Assembly: GCA_027315185.1 (NCBI GenBank)
Contig: DAHUYO010000024.1
Coordinates: 1 to 42,190, forward strand
DNA length: 42,190 nucleotides
Direction of reading: 5' to 3'
Source: Acidobacteriota bacterium
GTDB taxonomy: Bacteria; Acidobacteriota; Terriglobia; Terriglobales; SCQP01
Within the stretch, counting starts at the first letter, position 1. Every line of letters begins with the position of its first letter. The notes under the pieces were generated by a model. It made no database searches. It was not told the DNA's origin and saw nothing but the letters and a program-made list of their open reading frames with translations. The translations under genes were made by a program, and so were the position numbers. This document shows positions 41,489-42,190 of this stretch, piece after piece.

Positions 41489-41636
41489 CCACCAGCATGA
41501 CCGGAATATCGTCCTGAATCGGATACACGCGGTGGCATTGCCGGCACTTCAAGCCGCTTTGGTCGGGCTTCAGGTCCACCGGTGCCTTGTCCAGCGGGCA
41601 GACGAGAATCTCCAGCAAATCCGGGCTAATGGGCAT
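41466..41636 (-). CDS. Trm112-family small zinc-ribbon-like protein
   Basis: The 56-residue protein has the Trm112/YcaR pattern: SPDLLEILVCPLDKAPVDL, then LKCRQCHRVYPIQDDIPVML and VDEAKI. In eukaryotes and archaea Trm112 activates methyltransferases. Bacterial versions are small proteins often encoded beside lipopolysaccharide genes, as here before a GT9 gene, and their role is unclear. ATG at 41636 gives the family N-terminus; the longer frame to 41804 overlaps the acyl carrier protein gene. It starts 20 bases after that gene's stop. Confidence 0.9.
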   Translation of the reverse strand: MPISPDLLEILVCPLDKAPVDLKPDQSGLKCRQCHRVYPIQDDIPVMLVDEAKIEP

Positions 41637-41656
41637 GGTGGCGCTCTTTCGCCATC

Positions 41657-41911
41657 TTACCCTTGGAACTGCACGCCCAAGGCCCGCAGTTCCGCTTCCA
41701 AGGCGGCGACGGTGGTTAGGTCGCCGATTCGCTGGGGATCGAACTGCACCTGGAACTCGCTTTCCAGGGCCAAAATGGCCTGCAAATGGCGGAAGGAATC
41801 CCAACTGGGCAGGGCCGCCGCGTTAAGGTCGGCGGTCACCTGCTCGGCTGGAATCTCGAAGATATCCGCCAGCGTCGCGCGCAATTCGGCGGGAGGCAAG
41901 GAGCTCGGCAT
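41657..41911 (-). CDS. acyl carrier protein-like protein
   Basis: The 84-residue protein has the acyl carrier fold: ELRATLADIFEIPAEQVTAD, then the phosphopantetheine attachment site LPSWDSFRHLQAILALE (Ser in D-S-F; most carriers read DSL), and a last helix DLTTVAALEAELRALG. It would carry an acyl group for a nearby synthetic pathway, but the synthase is not in the window. The start is set at ATG 41911 because the next upstream ATG (41929) is part of the TACAAT -10 hexamer and could not be in the transcript. It is followed by Trm112-like and GT9 genes, suggesting an envelope-related role. Confidence 0.85.
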   Translation of the reverse strand: MPSSLPPAELRATLADIFEIPAEQVTADLNAAALPSWDSFRHLQAILALESEFQVQFDPQRIGDLTTVAALEAELRALGVQFQG

Positions 41912-41927
41912 AACGGGGTGCTGGCCC

Positions 41928-41933
41928 ATTGTA
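41928..41933 (-). promoter_or_regulatory. probable -10 element of the ACP-Trm112-GT9 operon
   Basis: On the minus strand TACAAT lies 16 bases before the chosen ATG at 41911. Confidence 0.4.
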
Positions 41934-42054
41934 CCGTCGCCCTCGCCGCGGGCGCCGCCCTGTCTGTCGGGGTTCCGCGCGCCGACTTTGCCCCCAGTGC
42001 AAACGGCGCGACCCCCGCGACCGGCCATGACCCTTGTTTTCCGCCGATGCGCCT

Positions 42055-42190
42055 TCAAGGCCGCGGCACAAGCGTCGCCCGCACGATAAACCGGTGCGGC
42101 GCCGGTCCGATGTAATAGAACGGATAACAGGTCACCAGCGTCAAAATATTGCCCGCACTTGGCGCCAATACCGCCACGTCGCTGGGGCTG
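42055..42190 (-). CDS. sortase, C-terminal end (continues beyond window)
   Basis: The minus strand is open from the window edge to a TGA at 42055-42057. The 45 residues contain the sortase signature LTLVTCYPFYYIGPAPHRFI followed by VRA. The Cys of TLVTC is the catalytic nucleophile and the Arg of HRFIVRA is the active-site arginine; preceding AGNILTLVTC fits the beta-7 strand. Sortases join or cut LPxTG-like signals at the cell surface. This form (CYPF-YIG-APxRF) resembles class D-like enzymes found in some Gram-negative phyla. The fragment has no start codon in the window, and the substrate protein is not seen. Confidence 0.88.
   Translation of the reverse strand, partial: SPSDVAVLAPSAGNILTLVTCYPFYYIGPAPHRFIVRATLVPRP

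Noticed and set aside
1-42190. tRNA genes, CRISPR arrays, insertion sequences
   Set aside because: I looked for T-loop-like motifs, regularly spaced repeats and transposase motifs in the spacers and found none.

Overview
The window is a GC-rich bacterial chromosome segment that most likely comes from an acidobacterium, probably class Terriglobia. Three things point there: a MacB/FtsX-type permease of the kind known as 'acidobacterial duplicated orphan permease' (34469-36919), a giant secreted beta-propeller/Ig-like protein with a characteristic hydrophobic, lipobox-like tail (1-3780), and small exported proteins of types common in that phylum. No tRNA, rRNA or CRISPR array is visible.

Layout. 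1-3780: end of a large secreted repeat protein. 3961-9522: housekeeping genes, namely glnE and then an aroC-def-fmt run. 9529-13698: an alpha/beta-hydrolase-like protein with no catalytic serine, a site-2 protease with CBS domains, and a secreted S9 peptidase. 13819-24213: the metabolic centre of the window, a TetR-type regulator with a clear palindromic operator followed by eight co-directional genes: enoyl-CoA hydratase, aldehyde dehydrogenase, BoxB-like di-iron oxygenase, dienoyl-CoA hydratase (Dch-like), a TPR protein, and the three subunits of a 4-hydroxybenzoyl-CoA reductase (HcrC, HcrA, HcrB with its diagnostic extra four-cysteine loop). 24339-29694: msrA, a DinB-like exported protein, a Tat-signal protein paired with an amidase, and a secreted hypothetical protein.

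29695-34283 is an accessory stretch. It holds 1 kb with no recognisable gene, a Uma2-type nuclease gene broken by a single-base deletion, an OLD-family ATPase/TOPRIM gene, and a small PD-(D/E)XK-like protein. The last two have arginine codon use unlike the rest of the window and are a candidate two-gene defence module. 34363-38123 carries the ADOP permease, a small secreted protein and several dispersed palindromic or imperfect repeats. 38262-42190, all on the minus strand, carries a type-B carboxylesterase, a small basic protein with a near-consensus promoter, a GT9 glycosyltransferase, a Trm112-like protein, an acyl carrier protein and the 3' end of a sortase.

How the genes work together. 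The 14-24 kb cluster looks like a route for phenolic acids: 4-hydroxybenzoyl-CoA would be reductively dehydroxylated to benzoyl-CoA by HcrABC. The ring would then be attacked by the BoxB-like epoxidase, and the products handled by two crotonase-fold enzymes and an aldehyde dehydrogenase. This joins an enzyme (Hcr) and a hydratase (Dch) known from anaerobic degradation with an oxygenase from the aerobic box pathway. BoxA, BoxC, a benzoyl-CoA reductase and a CoA ligase are absent from the window. The assignment of steps is inference. Several genes here also have a -10-like hexamer 6-7 bases before the start codon, suggesting leaderless mRNAs.
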